Shown: in pieces, positions 29,563-39,071 of the stretch
Position numbering within the stretch: the first letter of the stretch is position 1
How the letters are laid out: every line of letters begins with the position of its first letter
DNA from: CAVWGP01 sp963754645
GTDB taxonomy: Bacteria; Pseudomonadota; Alphaproteobacteria; Bin65
Assembly: GCA_963754645.1 (NCBI GenBank)
Contig: CAVWGP010000011.1
Span: 496,001 to 560,000 of the forward strand
Direction: 5' to 3'
Length of the DNA: 64,000 nt
Program-made: the position numbers and the translations under genes
The notes under the pieces: model-generated
The model's database searches: none
Seen by the model: only the letters and a program-made list of their open reading frames with translations
Told to the model about the DNA's origin: nothing

Positions 29563-30681
29563 CTATCCCGCGAGCGCGCGCTCAGGGTCGACATGCTCCA
29601 AGCCGAGATCGCGCGCCACCGCTTCGTGCGTGATCATGCCGCGATGCACGTTGAGCCCGGCAAGCAGATGCGGATCGTCGGCGAGCGCGCGCGCCGCGCC
29701 CTTGTCCGCGATCGCCAGCACGAAGGGCAGGGTTGCGTTGTTGAGCGCCGCGGCCGACGTGCGCGGCACCGCGCCCGGCATGTTGGTGACGCAATAATGC
29801 ACGATGCCGCCGACGCGATAGGTCGGCTCGGCATGCGTCGTCGGCCGGCTGGTCTCGAAACAGCCGCCCTGATCGATGGCGATATCGACCACGACCGAGC
29901 CGGTCCGCATTTTCCTGAGCATCTTGCGCGTCACCAGCTTGGGCGCCGCCGCGCCCGGCACGAGCACGGCGCCGATCACGAGATCGGCCTCGGTGACGTA
30001 GTGCTCGATCGCGTCCACGGTGGAGAACACGGCATTGAGCGCGCCGCCGAATTGCAGATCGAGCGCCGCCAGCCGGTCGAGCTTCTTGTCGAGAACGGTC
30101 ACTTGTGCCTCCATGCCCATCGCCATGCGCGCGGCATTGGCGCCGGAAACGCCGCCGCCGATCACGACGACCTTGGCCGGCGGCACGCCGGTGACGCCAC
30201 CGAGCAAAATGCCCGAACCGCCCGCCTCCTTCTCGAGGCAATGGGCGCCGACCTGGATCGACATGCGACCCGCGACTTCGCTCATCGGCGCCAACAGCGG
30301 CAAGCCGCCGTTCCGGTCGGTCACGGTTTCATAGGCAATCGCGGTGCAGCCCGATTTGGCGAGGCCCTGGGCCTGGCGCTTGTCGGCGGCGAGGTGGAGA
30401 TAGGTGAACAAGATTTGTCCGGCGCCGAGCATGGCGCATTCGCGCGGCTGCGGCTCCTTCACTTTGACGACGAGCTCGGCGGTGGCGAACACCTCCTTGG
30501 CGGTGCCCAGGATCGTGGCCCCCGCCGCCCCATAGGCGTCGTCTCCGAAGCCGATGCCGGCGCCCGCCCGGCTCTGCACGAAAACCTTGTGCCCGTTATG
30601 CACCAGCTCGCGCACCGAGGACGGCACCAGGCCGACCCTGAATTCGAGTGTCTTGATTTCCTTCGGCACGCCGATGCGCAT
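29563..30681 (-). CDS. ald: Alanine dehydrogenase
   Basis: A 372-residue NAD-dependent alanine dehydrogenase interconverting alanine and pyruvate plus ammonia. The N-terminus MRIGVPKEIK is characteristic, followed by SRAGAGIGF, the substrate-binding Lys in VVKVKEPQ and the conserved LFTYLHLA. The NAD-binding motif is VVIGGGVSGANAA. The length matches the family. The ATG at 30681 is chosen over 30696 because it starts the conserved N-terminus and has a G-run about 10 bases upstream. Confidence 0.96.
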   Translation of the reverse strand: MRIGVPKEIKTLEFRVGLVPSSVRELVHNGHKVFVQSRAGAGIGFGDDAYGAAGATILGTAKEVFATAELVVKVKEPQPRECAMLGAGQILFTYLHLAADKRQAQGLAKSGCTAIAYETVTDRNGGLPLLAPMSEVAGRMSIQVGAHCLEKEAGGSGILLGGVTGVPPAKVVVIGGGVSGANAARMAMGMEAQVTVLDKKLDRLAALDLQFGGALNAVFSTVDAIEHYVTEADLVIGAVLVPGAAAPKLVTRKMLRKMRTGSVVVDIAIDQGGCFETSRPTTHAEPTYRVGGIVHYCVTNMPGAVPRTSAAALNNATLPFVLAIADKGAARALADDPHLLAGLNVHRGMITHEAVARDLGLEHVDPERALAG

Positions 30682-30777
30682 GAACGGAACCCCCAATCTG
30701 GCTTGGCCAATCTCCCGGCGCGCGAATCATGGAGAGCGGCGCCGCCCCGGTCAACCGCAGAGACGCCGGCGAGCGCT

Positions 30778-32187
30778 TTAGGATGGCACGGCGGATGGCG
30801 CCTTGGCCGTGGACGCCGCGCGCGATTCCTGCCTCACTTCGAAACGCTTGCGATTCGCCATCAGAATCAAAAGCAGAAGAATGGCGGGAACGCCGAGGAT
30901 CGCGGTGTAGACGAAGAACATCGGATAGCCCGCGCTCTCCACGATAAAGCCCGAAAATCCGGCGATGAATTTGCCCGGCAGCACCATGAGAGAAGTGAAA
31001 AGCGCGTATTGCGTCGCCGTGTAGGCGGCGTTCGTTAGGCCCGAGAGATAGGCGATCAACGCCGTGCCCGCCATGCCGCCGGCGAAATTCTCGGCGCTGA
31101 TGACGAGGATGAGGAGGACGAGGCTCTTGCCGTGGAGGGCCAGAAGCGCAAAGAGCAAATTCGTCACCGGCACGAGAACGGCGCACAGCAGCAGCGGGCG
31201 CATCACGCCGAACCGGCCGATCAGGGCGCCGCCGATGATGGCGCCGGCGAGGCCGACCCAAATGCCGTAGGTCTTGCTGACCAGCGCTATTTCCGTCTTG
31301 TCGAAGCCCATGCTGTTGTAGAAGGGCTGCGCCATGACGCCCCAAACGCGATCGGACATCCAATAGAAGCCGATAAAGGCGAGGATGATGGCGCCGAGCC
31401 AGCCGTTGCGCGCGAAAAAATCGATGAAGGGATTGACCACGGCGTCGAAAATCCAGCGCACGAGATAGGCGAGGCGCGATTGCCCGCCCACTCTGATTGC
31501 GCGCGCCGGCCGCTCGGATGGCTGCTTGGGTTCCGCGATGAGCAGCGTCGTGACGACGCCGACGCCCATCAGGCAGACCATCGCGAGATAGCCCCAGCGC
31601 CATCCGCTTTGGGAATAGGCGGTGCCGTCGCTTTGCAGCGCATCGACCAGCAGGAACACGCCGGCGCCGCCGGCGAACAGCGCGATGCGGTAACCCAGTT
31701 GATACGAGCCGGCGAGGGCACCCTGCAATTCCTCGGGCGCAATCTCGATGCGCCAGGCATCGAGGGCGATATCCTGCGTCGCGCTGGAAAAGCCGACGAT
31801 GACGGCGAACAGCGCCATCCACCACAGATCGGTCTTGGGATCGGTCAGCGCGATCCCGGCAATGCCGCCGGCGATGCAAAGCTGCGCCAGCAGCATCCAG
31901 CTCCGGCGCCGGCCGAGCGCGCGGTGCAGCACGGGGAGCCGCAAATGATCGACCAGCGGCGCCCAAATGAATTTGAGCCCATAGCCGAGCCCGGCGAAGG
32001 AGAACAAGCCGATGGTCGCCACCGGAACTTGCGCCTCGCTCAGCCAGCGCGACAGCGTGGCGAAAATCAGCGGAAACGGCAGGCCGGCGGAAAAGCCGAG
32101 AAACAGCATCGCGAGCACGCGGCGCTCGCGATAATCGGCAATCGCCGCGCGCCAGGATCGTCTTTTCGTCGCCTCGGTCTTGGTCAT
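30778..32187 (-). CDS. ampG: AmpG-like MFS muropeptide transporter
   Basis: A 469-residue major facilitator with about 12-14 membrane segments, most like AmpG, the permease that imports anhydro-muropeptides for peptidoglycan recycling. Supporting motifs are LFLGFSAGLPFPLIF at the N-terminus, GLKFIWAPLVDHL, SATQDIALDAWRIE and AENFAGGMAGTALIAYLSGL, all regions conserved in AmpG. The start at 32187 has GCGGGG upstream. It is near a peptidoglycan amidase (41 kb) but not linked to it. Confidence 0.88.
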   Translation of the reverse strand: MTKTEATKRRSWRAAIADYRERRVLAMLFLGFSAGLPFPLIFATLSRWLSEAQVPVATIGLFSFAGLGYGLKFIWAPLVDHLRLPVLHRALGRRRSWMLLAQLCIAGGIAGIALTDPKTDLWWMALFAVIVGFSSATQDIALDAWRIEIAPEELQGALAGSYQLGYRIALFAGGAGVFLLVDALQSDGTAYSQSGWRWGYLAMVCLMGVGVVTTLLIAEPKQPSERPARAIRVGGQSRLAYLVRWIFDAVVNPFIDFFARNGWLGAIILAFIGFYWMSDRVWGVMAQPFYNSMGFDKTEIALVSKTYGIWVGLAGAIIGGALIGRFGVMRPLLLCAVLVPVTNLLFALLALHGKSLVLLILVISAENFAGGMAGTALIAYLSGLTNAAYTATQYALFTSLMVLPGKFIAGFSGFIVESAGYPMFFVYTAILGVPAILLLLILMANRKRFEVRQESRAASTAKAPSAVPS

Positions 32188-32253
32188 GCGGCACCCCGCG
32201 GACGGCCCGCCGCAACCTAGCGCGGCATCGGGCGACAAGCCAGCGCGGCGGCG

Positions 32254-33246
32254 CTATCCGAGCCGTTGCTTCGCCAAAGCCTTCAGCGAGGTCAACGGCC
32301 GCGCGCCGATATGCGAGATCGCTTCGGCGGCGGCGAGCGACGCCATGCGCCCGGCGCGCGCCAAGCCGTAGCCATGGGTGAAGCCATAGAGGAAGCCGGC
32401 GGCATAAAGGTCGCCGGCACCCGTCGTATCGATCACCGGGCCGACTCGTTCGGCGTCGATGACGTGCACTTCGTCGCCGGCGACGATGAGCGAACCTTTT
32501 TCGCTGCGGGTCAGGCATGCGATTTCGGTGCGGCCGCGCACATGCTGCAGGGCGGCGTCGAAGGCCTCCACTTCGTAGAGCGATTTGATCTCGCTCTCAT
32601 TGGCGAAGAGAATGTCGACATGTCCGTCGACGAGTTCGCGGAAGCTGGCGCGGTGCCGATCGACGCAAAACGCGTCCGACAGCGACAGCGCGACCTTGCG
32701 CCCGGCCTTGTGGGCGATTTCGGCGGCCTTGACGAAAGCTTCCTTGGCCTGCGGCGGATCCCAAAGATAGCCTTCGAGATAGGTGACCTGCGACTCCGCC
32801 ACCACGGCGGCATCGACATCGGCCGGCCCCAGATGCACGCAGGCGCCGAGATAGGTGTTCATGGTGCGCTGGGCGTCGGGCGTCACGATGATGAGGCAGC
32901 GCGCCGTGGCAGGTCCGTCGGCCGCCGCCGCCGAGTCGAACCGCACGCCGATCGCGCGCAGGTCGCGGGCAAAGGTGTGGCCGAGTTCGTCGCGGCGCAC
33001 CTTGCCGAAAAACGCGCCGGTGCCGCCGAGCGACGCGATGCCCGCCATGGTGTTGGCCGCGGAGCCGCCCGAGCTTTCGGCGCATTCGCCCATCGCGGCA
33101 TAGAGCGTGTCGGCCTCGGCCTCGTCGATCAGGCGCATCGCGCCCTTGGTCAGGTCGCGTTCGGCGAGAAAATCGTCTTCGGCGCGGGCGATCGCGTCGA
33201 CGATGGCGTTGCCGATACCGACAACGTCGTATTTGGCGCGGGGCAT
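32254..33246 (-). CDS. PfkB-family carbohydrate kinase, adenosine kinase type
   Basis: A 330-residue ribokinase/PfkB-family kinase. It has the N-terminal GIGNAIVDAIA, the substrate Gly pair in SSGGSAANTMAG and the C-terminal PfkB signature DTTGAGDLYAAGFLYG with the catalytic Asp. This subtype is usually called adenosine kinase in Alphaproteobacteria; substrate specificity is not proven here. The ATG at 33246 has AGGAAAG about 8 bases upstream, better than the longer frame start at 33306. Confidence 0.9.
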   Translation of the reverse strand: MPRAKYDVVGIGNAIVDAIARAEDDFLAERDLTKGAMRLIDEAEADTLYAAMGECAESSGGSAANTMAGIASLGGTGAFFGKVRRDELGHTFARDLRAIGVRFDSAAAADGPATARCLIIVTPDAQRTMNTYLGACVHLGPADVDAAVVAESQVTYLEGYLWDPPQAKEAFVKAAEIAHKAGRKVALSLSDAFCVDRHRASFRELVDGHVDILFANESEIKSLYEVEAFDAALQHVRGRTEIACLTRSEKGSLIVAGDEVHVIDAERVGPVIDTTGAGDLYAAGFLYGFTHGYGLARAGRMASLAAAEAISHIGARPLTSLKALAKQRLG

Positions 33247-33409
33247 GCGGTGGCTTTCCTGGGATGCGGTCGGCGCGCACTCTAGCCGCCCATCGCGCGC
33301 CGTCAATCCGCCCGCCTTCTATGAACATGCAAATCGAGCCTCAGATCGCCGAGCACGCCGGGCAGGACGTCGTCGGCCGCGCTCGGACCGCGCTGGGCGG
33401 CGGCCGGCG

Positions 33410-34327
33410 TCATGGCGCGGCCCGCCGCGGCCACTGCGCGGTTGCGACCGCGACGCCGAGGAAAATCACGGCGAGCGCGGCGCCGCGCAGCACGGTGAGC
33501 TGCTCGCCGAGCAGCGTAACGCCCCACAACACGCCGGTGGCCGGCGCCAGGTAATTGTTGGCCGCGACGAAATTCGGCGGCATGCGCGCGATCAGCCAAT
33601 AGAACAGCACCGGACCGAGCGCCGTGCTGACGATGCCGAGCGCCAGGATTCCGGCAATCGCTTCCCAGCGCGGCACGGCCATCGTCCAAGGCGCCTCGAT
33701 CGCGAGCGCCAACGGAACGGAAATCACCGCCGAAATGCCGGTGCCGCAGACCGCGCGCATGAACGAGCTACCCGCCGCCGGCGTCATCCGGCGGCCGACG
33801 ATCTGGGTCGTCGCATAGGCGAAGGCGGCGCCGATCACCATGAGCTGGCCGACGATGTCGTTCGACAATCCGCGCAGCGCCGCCGGGCCGAGCAGGAGGA
33901 TGATGCCGGCAAAGCCGATCGTCACGCCGGCGAATTTGCGCGGGCTTGCCAGGTCGTCGCCGCAGAGATGGGCGAGGCCGAGGGTGAACAGCGGCACCGT
34001 CGTGATCAGCATCGCGGCCACGCTGCTGTCGATGCGCTGCTGGCCGAAAACCAGGAGCGTAAACGGAATTGAGCCGCTGAGCACGCCCATCAGGAACAAT
34101 TTGCCCCATGAATCGCGGTCGCGCGGCACCTTGTGACCGAGGGCGAGCACAAAGGCGGCGAGAAAAACGAAACTGATGACGATGCGGAGCGCGGCGATCG
34201 TCAGCGGCGGCAGGCTCAACAGGGCCAGCGACATGAACAAGAAGGACGAACCCCAAATCGCGCCCAGCACCACCAGCGCCACGTAGTGAATTGCGCCTGG
34301 GCGCCGGGCAACGGCGCCGCTGCTCAT
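33410..34327 (-). CDS. EamA/DMT-superfamily transporter
   Basis: A 305-residue protein with ten predicted membrane segments in two EamA repeats (LVVLGAIWGSSFLFM starts the first, GQLMVIGAAFAYATTQIVG the second). The family exports metabolites, amino acids or drugs; the substrate is unknown. It starts one base after the stop of the DUF2244 gene at 34329, so the two are probably transcribed together. Confidence 0.9.
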   Translation of the reverse strand: MSSGAVARRPGAIHYVALVVLGAIWGSSFLFMSLALLSLPPLTIAALRIVISFVFLAAFVLALGHKVPRDRDSWGKLFLMGVLSGSIPFTLLVFGQQRIDSSVAAMLITTVPLFTLGLAHLCGDDLASPRKFAGVTIGFAGIILLLGPAALRGLSNDIVGQLMVIGAAFAYATTQIVGRRMTPAAGSSFMRAVCGTGISAVISVPLALAIEAPWTMAVPRWEAIAGILALGIVSTALGPVLFYWLIARMPPNFVAANNYLAPATGVLWGVTLLGEQLTVLRGAALAVIFLGVAVATAQWPRRAAP

Positions 34328-34328
34328 G

Positions 34329-34805
34329 TCATGAAGCCGCGGGTTGCCGTTGGCGCGCCAGCGCCGCGCGCAACGCCGCCGCCAGCGCCAGGCGTTCGTC
34401 GGGCGCCAGGAAATCGCCGATGGTCACGCTGCGGCCGTGCGACCGGAGGCGCAAGCGGCAATCGTGCTCGCCGGCGCGATCGATCTCGACGCGGATCCAG
34501 GTCGGCGGCACGCGCCACGCTTCGGCCCGGCCATAGGCATCGACGCGGCGCAGCTCAAGCGCCGCGTCGGTCAGGCGCACCGCCTCCATCAGCCGGCCGC
34601 TGCGGTAGTTCGCGCGGAACGCCAGATAAATCAGCGCCACGTCGAGCCCGAGAAAGCCGAACACGGGCCAAGCGCCGACGCTGACGAACACGGCGCCGGC
34701 GACGAACGAAAAACCCGCCAACGCGACCATCAGCAGCAAAAAGCCCCGGCTCTGCAAGCTGCGGTTGGGCCGCAGCACGGCGTCGAAGTAAATCGTCTCG
34801 GTCAT
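34329..34805 (-). CDS. DUF2244 domain integral membrane protein
   Basis: A 158-residue protein matching DUF2244: an N-terminal FDAVLRPNRSLQSRGF block, two adjacent membrane segments (about residues 22-63) and a cytoplasmic tail with FRANYRSGRLMEAVRLT and a C-terminal FLAPDERLALAAALR. Its function is unknown. DUF2244 genes often lie next to nth in Alphaproteobacteria, as here (divergent, 139 bases apart). The ATG at 34805 is preceded by GCGGGG. The upstream extension to 34946 overlaps the nth promoter region and is rejected. Confidence 0.85.
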   Translation of the reverse strand: MTETIYFDAVLRPNRSLQSRGFLLLMVALAGFSFVAGAVFVSVGAWPVFGFLGLDVALIYLAFRANYRSGRLMEAVRLTDAALELRRVDAYGRAEAWRVPPTWIRVEIDRAGEHDCRLRLRSHGRSVTIGDFLAPDERLALAAALRAALARQRQPAAS

Positions 34806-34944
34806 GAATCCCCGCTGAAAAAACCATAGGGCCGGGCGGCGGCTGTGGTAAAGTGCCGCGACGGCACAGTTGCCATGCAAATCGCGGCGTGGCTTCGGTC
34901 GCCCAACGATAAAATTTCGAACGACCCTGGGAGGAGGAGCATCC

Positions 34945-35634
34945 ATGAAGGACGCTCAGGTGGCGGAGCTGTTCCGCCGCTTCGCCGCCGCCAATCCGAA
35001 TCCGCGCGGCGAGCTCGAATACAAGAATCCGTACACCCTGCTCGTCGCCGTCGTGCTTTCGGCGCAGGCCACCGATACCGGGGTCAACAAGGCGACCAAG
35101 CCGCTCTTCAAGCTCGTCGACACGCCGGCCGAGATGATCGAGCTCGGCGAGGCCCGGCTGCGCGACCACGTCAAATCGATCGGCCTCTATAACAGCAAGG
35201 CCAAGAACATCATCAAGCTGTCGCAGATTTTGCAAAAGCAATACGACGGCAAAGTGCCGAACAGCCGCGAGGCGCTCGAAGCCCTGCCCGGCGTCGGCCG
35301 CAAGACCGCGAACGTCGTGCTCAACATCGCCTTCGGCGAGCCGACGATCGCGGTCGACACGCACATATTCCGCGTCGCCAATCGCACCGGCCTGGGGCCG
35401 GCCAAGACGCCGCTCGCCGTCGAGAAGAAGCTCGAGGCCTGCATCCCGGCCAAGTATAAGCCGCACGCCCACCACTGGATGATTCTGCACGGCCGTTACG
35501 TGTGCAAGGCGCGCAAGCCCGATTGCGCCAAGTGCCTCATGATCGATCTTTGCCGCTACCGCGGCAAGGACATGGACGGCGCTAGTCGCGCTGCGCCCGT
35601 GCCTGCCACGGGGCGGCGTGGAAGAGATGCGTGA
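34945..35634 (+). CDS. nth: Endonuclease III
   Basis: A 229-residue bifunctional DNA glycosylase/AP lyase that removes oxidised pyrimidines. The helix-hairpin-helix LPGVGRKTAN carries catalytic Lys120, and VDTHIFRV carries Asp138, the same numbering as the E. coli enzyme. The 4Fe-4S cluster ligands are Cys187, 194, 197 and 203. About 25 extra residues follow the cluster. A strong GGAGGAGG ribosome binding site fixes the start. The last 53 bases overlap the 3' end of the EI24-family gene on the other strand. Confidence 0.97.
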   Translation: MKDAQVAELFRRFAAANPNPRGELEYKNPYTLLVAVVLSAQATDTGVNKATKPLFKLVDTPAEMIELGEARLRDHVKSIGLYNSKAKNIIKLSQILQKQYDGKVPNSREALEALPGVGRKTANVVLNIAFGEPTIAVDTHIFRVANRTGLGPAKTPLAVEKKLEACIPAKYKPHAHHWMILHGRYVCKARKPDCAKCLMIDLCRYRGKDMDGASRAAPVPATGRRGRDA

Positions 35635-36286
35635 AATAAGCGCAAGCGACGACCGGAATCGCGAAGTTCAGGATCGGCACGCTTTTTAGCAGCGCCACGA
35701 CAATGCCGGCGCGGTAGTTGCCGCCGCCGATTTTGTAGCGCAGCGCGTGCATCTCCTTGGGAACCAGCCGGCGCATCGCCACGGCCTCGTAATATTCCCG
35801 GCTGAAGATGTAGCCGTTGACGAGCCACGAAAGCACGAGGTTGACGCCGGGGAGCAGCAGATAGAAGGGCAGCGCGATCAGGTTTACGAGCAGGATCAGG
35901 GCGGTGAATTTCAAGATGTAGAAAACGAGTTCGCCCGGGGGCTGGTTGCGCACGGGCGGCAAGTCCGGATAGTTGCGGCGCTCGACATCGTTGATGATCG
36001 CGTCGAAGAAGCAGCTGATGACGATCGCGAGAATGGCCGGGAACATCAGCCATAGGATGTAGGTCAGCGCGATGCCGCCGAACTGGCGGATCAGCCAATT
36101 GGCCCAGCCCCAGGAGAAAAATTTCCAATCGAAAATCGCCCAGCGCAGAAAATACCAAAAGACGATGGCGAGCATCACCGAGAGGACCGCGCTCGCCAGC
36201 ATGATGAGCAGGCATTTCGGGTAGGTCAGCGCCTCGAAGCCGCGCGCCAGCGCGCCGGCGGTCAGCTTTGCCTCGGTCACGGCCAT
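35582..36286 (-). CDS. EI24/CysZ-like membrane protein
   Basis: A 234-residue integral membrane protein with at least four hydrophobic segments and the EI24 (CysZ-like) pattern: ALARGFEALTYPKCL at the start, NWLIRQFGGIAL in the middle, and NGYIFSREYYEAVAMRRL, which is characteristic of the family. CysZ imports sulfate, but many EI24 proteins are uncharacterised. It overlaps the nth end by 53 bases tail to tail and lies downstream of the sterol desaturase-like gene. Confidence 0.85.
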   Translation of the reverse strand: MAVTEAKLTAGALARGFEALTYPKCLLIMLASAVLSVMLAIVFWYFLRWAIFDWKFFSWGWANWLIRQFGGIALTYILWLMFPAILAIVISCFFDAIINDVERRNYPDLPPVRNQPPGELVFYILKFTALILLVNLIALPFYLLLPGVNLVLSWLVNGYIFSREYYEAVAMRRLVPKEMHALRYKIGGGNYRAGIVVALLKSVPILNFAIPVVACAYFTHLFHAAPWQARAQRD

Positions 36287-36382
36287 TGTCGCGTTCCCCT
36301 TTCGCGGGTGACCGGTGTTTGCATCGTTCCGACCTCCGATCGCCGCTTCTTTTGCGGCAAGCGGCGGCGGAAGGGAAGGGCG

Positions 36383-37274
36383 TCAAGCGGCGGCGCCGAC
36401 CGCTGGGCGCGGCTCGCTCGCGCGCTCGAAGGTCGGCACCGAGTTCGGCGATCTCGGTTCCCATCAGCCGGTCCCACCACAAAAAGTAGAGGCCGTAATT
36501 GCCGCGCACCCGCGCGTGATGGAGGTGATGGTGCGAGGTGGTGTTGATCCAGCGCAGCGCGCGATGGCGCTGCCAGCCGCGCGGAAATATCTCGAAGCCG
36601 GAATGGCCGAGCGCATTGCGAAAAACTTGATGCAGCACGAAGAGCAGGATGGCCGTCGGATGGAGCGGCAGGGTGAGGAAGGCCAGCGGCGCGAACAGGC
36701 CCTGGATCGCGGCCTCGCTTGGGGCGAAGGAATAGGCCGCCCAGGGCGAGGGATTGTGCGAGCGATGGTGCACGCGATGGAAAAAGCGGTACAGGCGGCG
36801 GTGATGCATCAGCCGATGGGTCCAGTAGAAATAGGCGTCGTGCAGGACGATCAGCGCGGCGAGGCTCATAAGCCAATAGCCCCAGCCATGCCGCTCGAAA
36901 TCCAAATAGATGCTCGACCAGCCGCGATGGCTCGCATAGGCGATGACGACGCCGTAAAGCGCGAAGACACCGACCGTCGAAAGCGACCAGAGGAATTCGC
37001 GGCGCATTTGACCGCCGCGCGGATACCCGGACTCGATGCGGCGATGCGCAAGACGCCGGCGCAAGGCGACCCAGAGAACGACAAACGTCACGCCCGCCGC
37101 AACCAGATAGTTGAGCAGATCGCCGGCATACGAGGCGGCGAAAGCCTCGGCGATCCATCCGAGCCATGCCGTGGCGTCGGCGTCATAGGGCGGCAGCGGC
37201 GCGAAATGGTGCGCAGGCTCGACGAAGGCCGATTCCGGCGATGGCTCGGTTATGGGAAGATCGAAACGGCGCAT
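36383..37274 (-). CDS. Sterol desaturase/fatty acid hydroxylase family protein, 3' frame break likely
   Basis: A membrane di-iron oxygenase of about 295 residues. The His clusters are all present: DAYFYWTHRLMHH, FHRVHHRSHNPSP, LGHSGFE and TTSHHHLHH, in three to four membrane segments. Substrate unknown (sterols, carotenoids or lipids in the family). As sequenced, the frame fails to stop and runs on through the EI24 gene for about 270 residues that resemble nothing. One extra base near the GC run at 36418-36425 would restore a normal end (FERASEPRPAVGAAA, stop at 36383). I therefore give the corrected end. An AraC-type regulator lies directly upstream. Confidence 0.7.
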
Positions 37275-37380
37275 GAAGTTCCTCCCGAGCGGCGTGCTGG
37301 GTGTTACTAAATGAATCCAACGCCGGCGGTCTCGCCGAGATCGCGCGAAATCTTGCCGTTTTCGGAATCGGTCAGATTTT

Positions 37381-38451
37381 TCAGCCCGGCGGCGGGACCG
37401 CGATCCGGCCGCGGCGGAACTCCACCGGCGTCATGCCGGTGTCATTCTTGAAGGCGCGATTGAACGGGCCGATCGACTGGAAGCCAGCCTCGAGCGCGAT
37501 GGTCAGGACCGGCAATCGCGCTTCCTTGGGATCGGCAAGGCGTGCCTTCGCCTCGGCCAGGCGATAGCCATTGACGTACCCGTTGAAATTGCGGTGGCCG
37601 AGTTCGCCGTTGATGAGACGCCGCAGCCGGTGCTCCTGCGTGCCCAGCCGCTCGGCGAGGCGCGCGATGGTGAGGCCCGGCACGCGAAAGCCGTTCTCTT
37701 CGCTCATGTAGCGCTGCAAGGCAGCCTGCAGCGCCTGCTGCTGCGCGTCCGGCGCCAACTCGGCCCGAGCCGGCGGCGACGGTCGCGGCGGGAAATAACG
37801 ATCGTCGAGCCGCGCCGCCGCGGCGATGAATGCGAGCGTCAGCACCAGCGCGCCAACGGTCGGCAGGGACGCGAAGGCGGGTGGCGGCCGGCCGATATAA
37901 AAGGCCTGCAGCGCGACGATCGCGACGATCAAGCTGCCGACGAGCAGCGTGAAATAGTCGCGCAAGCTGCGCCGGCGCTCGACGAGATCGGCGTCCTTGC
38001 CGCGACGGACCTCGACGATGGCGGCGAGCGCGAAAGCGAGGTCGAAGGCGAAAGGCACGAAGGCGCCGAATTCGGCTTCGCGATGGCGACCGAGCTCGAT
38101 ATGGGGCCGAAGGTGGAACCAGAGGTGCACGCCGGCGGCGAAGGCAATCGCCGCCCAGTGCACCGGACGGGCGCGAAAATCGTCGTCGAACCACGTGCGG
38201 GCGAAAAGCCAGAACAGCCCGGCGCCGGCGAAACAGGCGAGAAACACCGGCAGGCCCCAATAGCCCCAACGCCAGATCTCGGCCGCGAGCGGGCACAGAT
38301 GGAAAGCGGCAACCGAAACCGAGAAGGCCAGGCCGAAGCGCGCCGCCGGCGATGTTCGCATCGGGCGAATCAGCAGCAGCGCAAGCGCGACGCTCGCCGC
38401 AAGGCCCGCGCCGCGCAGCAGGAGGTCAATGGGGCCGCCGAGCGCCGTCAC
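37381..38451 (-). CDS. AraC-family regulator with N-terminal membrane domain
   Basis: A 356-residue regulator with about seven hydrophobic segments in the first 230 residues and a C-terminal AraC/XylS helix-turn-helix domain (LTIARLAERLGTQEHRLRR, then LTIALEAGFQSIGPFNRAFK and the PVEFRR end). Membrane-bound AraC regulators of this layout sense unknown signals. The GTG at 38451 overlaps the stop of the uracil-DNA glycosylase gene as GTGA, so translation is probably coupled. The neighbouring sterol desaturase-like gene, 106 bases downstream, is a plausible target. Confidence 0.82.
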   Translation of the reverse strand: MTALGGPIDLLLRGAGLAASVALALLLIRPMRTSPAARFGLAFSVSVAAFHLCPLAAEIWRWGYWGLPVFLACFAGAGLFWLFARTWFDDDFRARPVHWAAIAFAAGVHLWFHLRPHIELGRHREAEFGAFVPFAFDLAFALAAIVEVRRGKDADLVERRRSLRDYFTLLVGSLIVAIVALQAFYIGRPPPAFASLPTVGALVLTLAFIAAAARLDDRYFPPRPSPPARAELAPDAQQQALQAALQRYMSEENGFRVPGLTIARLAERLGTQEHRLRRLINGELGHRNFNGYVNGYRLAEAKARLADPKEARLPVLTIALEAGFQSIGPFNRAFKNDTGMTPVEFRRGRIAVPPPG

Positions 38452-39071
38452 CCGGCCGTGCCCGCGATCGCCGCCTTGACGCGCCGGCGCAGCGCCGGGA
38501 TCACGTCGCGCTCGAACCAGTCGTTCCGCTTCGCCCAATGCCGTGTCCGCCACGACGGATGCGGCAGCGGCAGATACGCCGGCAGGAAATCGCGAAAGCC
38601 GCGCACCGTCTCGGCCAGCGATGCGCCGCGCCTGTCGCCGAGATAGTGGGCCTGCGCATAGGCGCCGACGAGGAGCGTCAGGCGGAGATGCGGCAGTCGC
38701 TCAAGCAAGGGGGCGTGCCACGCCGGCGCGCATTCGGGCCGCGGCGGCGCATCGCCGCCCTTGGGCAGCCGGCCGGGATAGCAGAAGCCCATCGGCACGA
38801 TGGCGACGCGCGTCTCGTCGTAAAACGTGTCGCGGTCGAGCGCGAGCCACTCGCGCAGCCGGTCGCCGGAGGGATCGTTCCACGGAATGCCGGTCGCGTG
38901 CACCTTGGTTCCCGGCGCCTGGCCGACGATGAGCAGCCGCGCGCTCGGCGCCGCGCGCAAGACGGGATTTGGGCCGAGCGGCAAATGCGCGGCGCATAGC
39001 CGGCACTGGCGAATGCGCGCGAGCAACGCCGCCAGCGATTCGCGGCGAGCGGCGGATACCGGACTCACCAT
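38448..39071 (-). CDS. Uracil-DNA glycosylase family protein
   Basis: A 207-residue protein of the uracil-DNA glycosylase superfamily. Motif A is VGQAPGTKVHATG, followed by PWNDPSGDRLREWL, and the C-terminal motif is LPLPHPSWR, where the HPS triad of the family is kept. An N-terminal pair of Cys (CRLC) resembles the Fe-S type, but the other two ligands are not obvious. It overlaps the sirtuin stop, starting at ATG 39071 or GTG 39068, and the AraC gene at its own stop, so the three form a coupled unit. Confidence 0.85.
   Translation of the reverse strand: MVSPVSAARRESLAALLARIRQCRLCAAHLPLGPNPVLRAAPSARLLIVGQAPGTKVHATGIPWNDPSGDRLREWLALDRDTFYDETRVAIVPMGFCYPGRLPKGGDAPPRPECAPAWHAPLLERLPHLRLTLLVGAYAQAHYLGDRRGASLAETVRGFRDFLPAYLPLPHPSWRTRHWAKRNDWFERDVIPALRRRVKAAIAGTAG

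Noticed and set aside
31132..32220. Long plus-strand open frame across the AmpG gene
   Set aside because: Antisense to an intact transporter; no signal, domain or ribosome binding site.
35556..36382. Continuation of the sterol desaturase frame through the EI24 gene to make a 572-residue protein
   Set aside because: The extension reads through EI24 coding sequence in the wrong frame and resembles nothing. A single extra base with a stop at 36383 is simpler.
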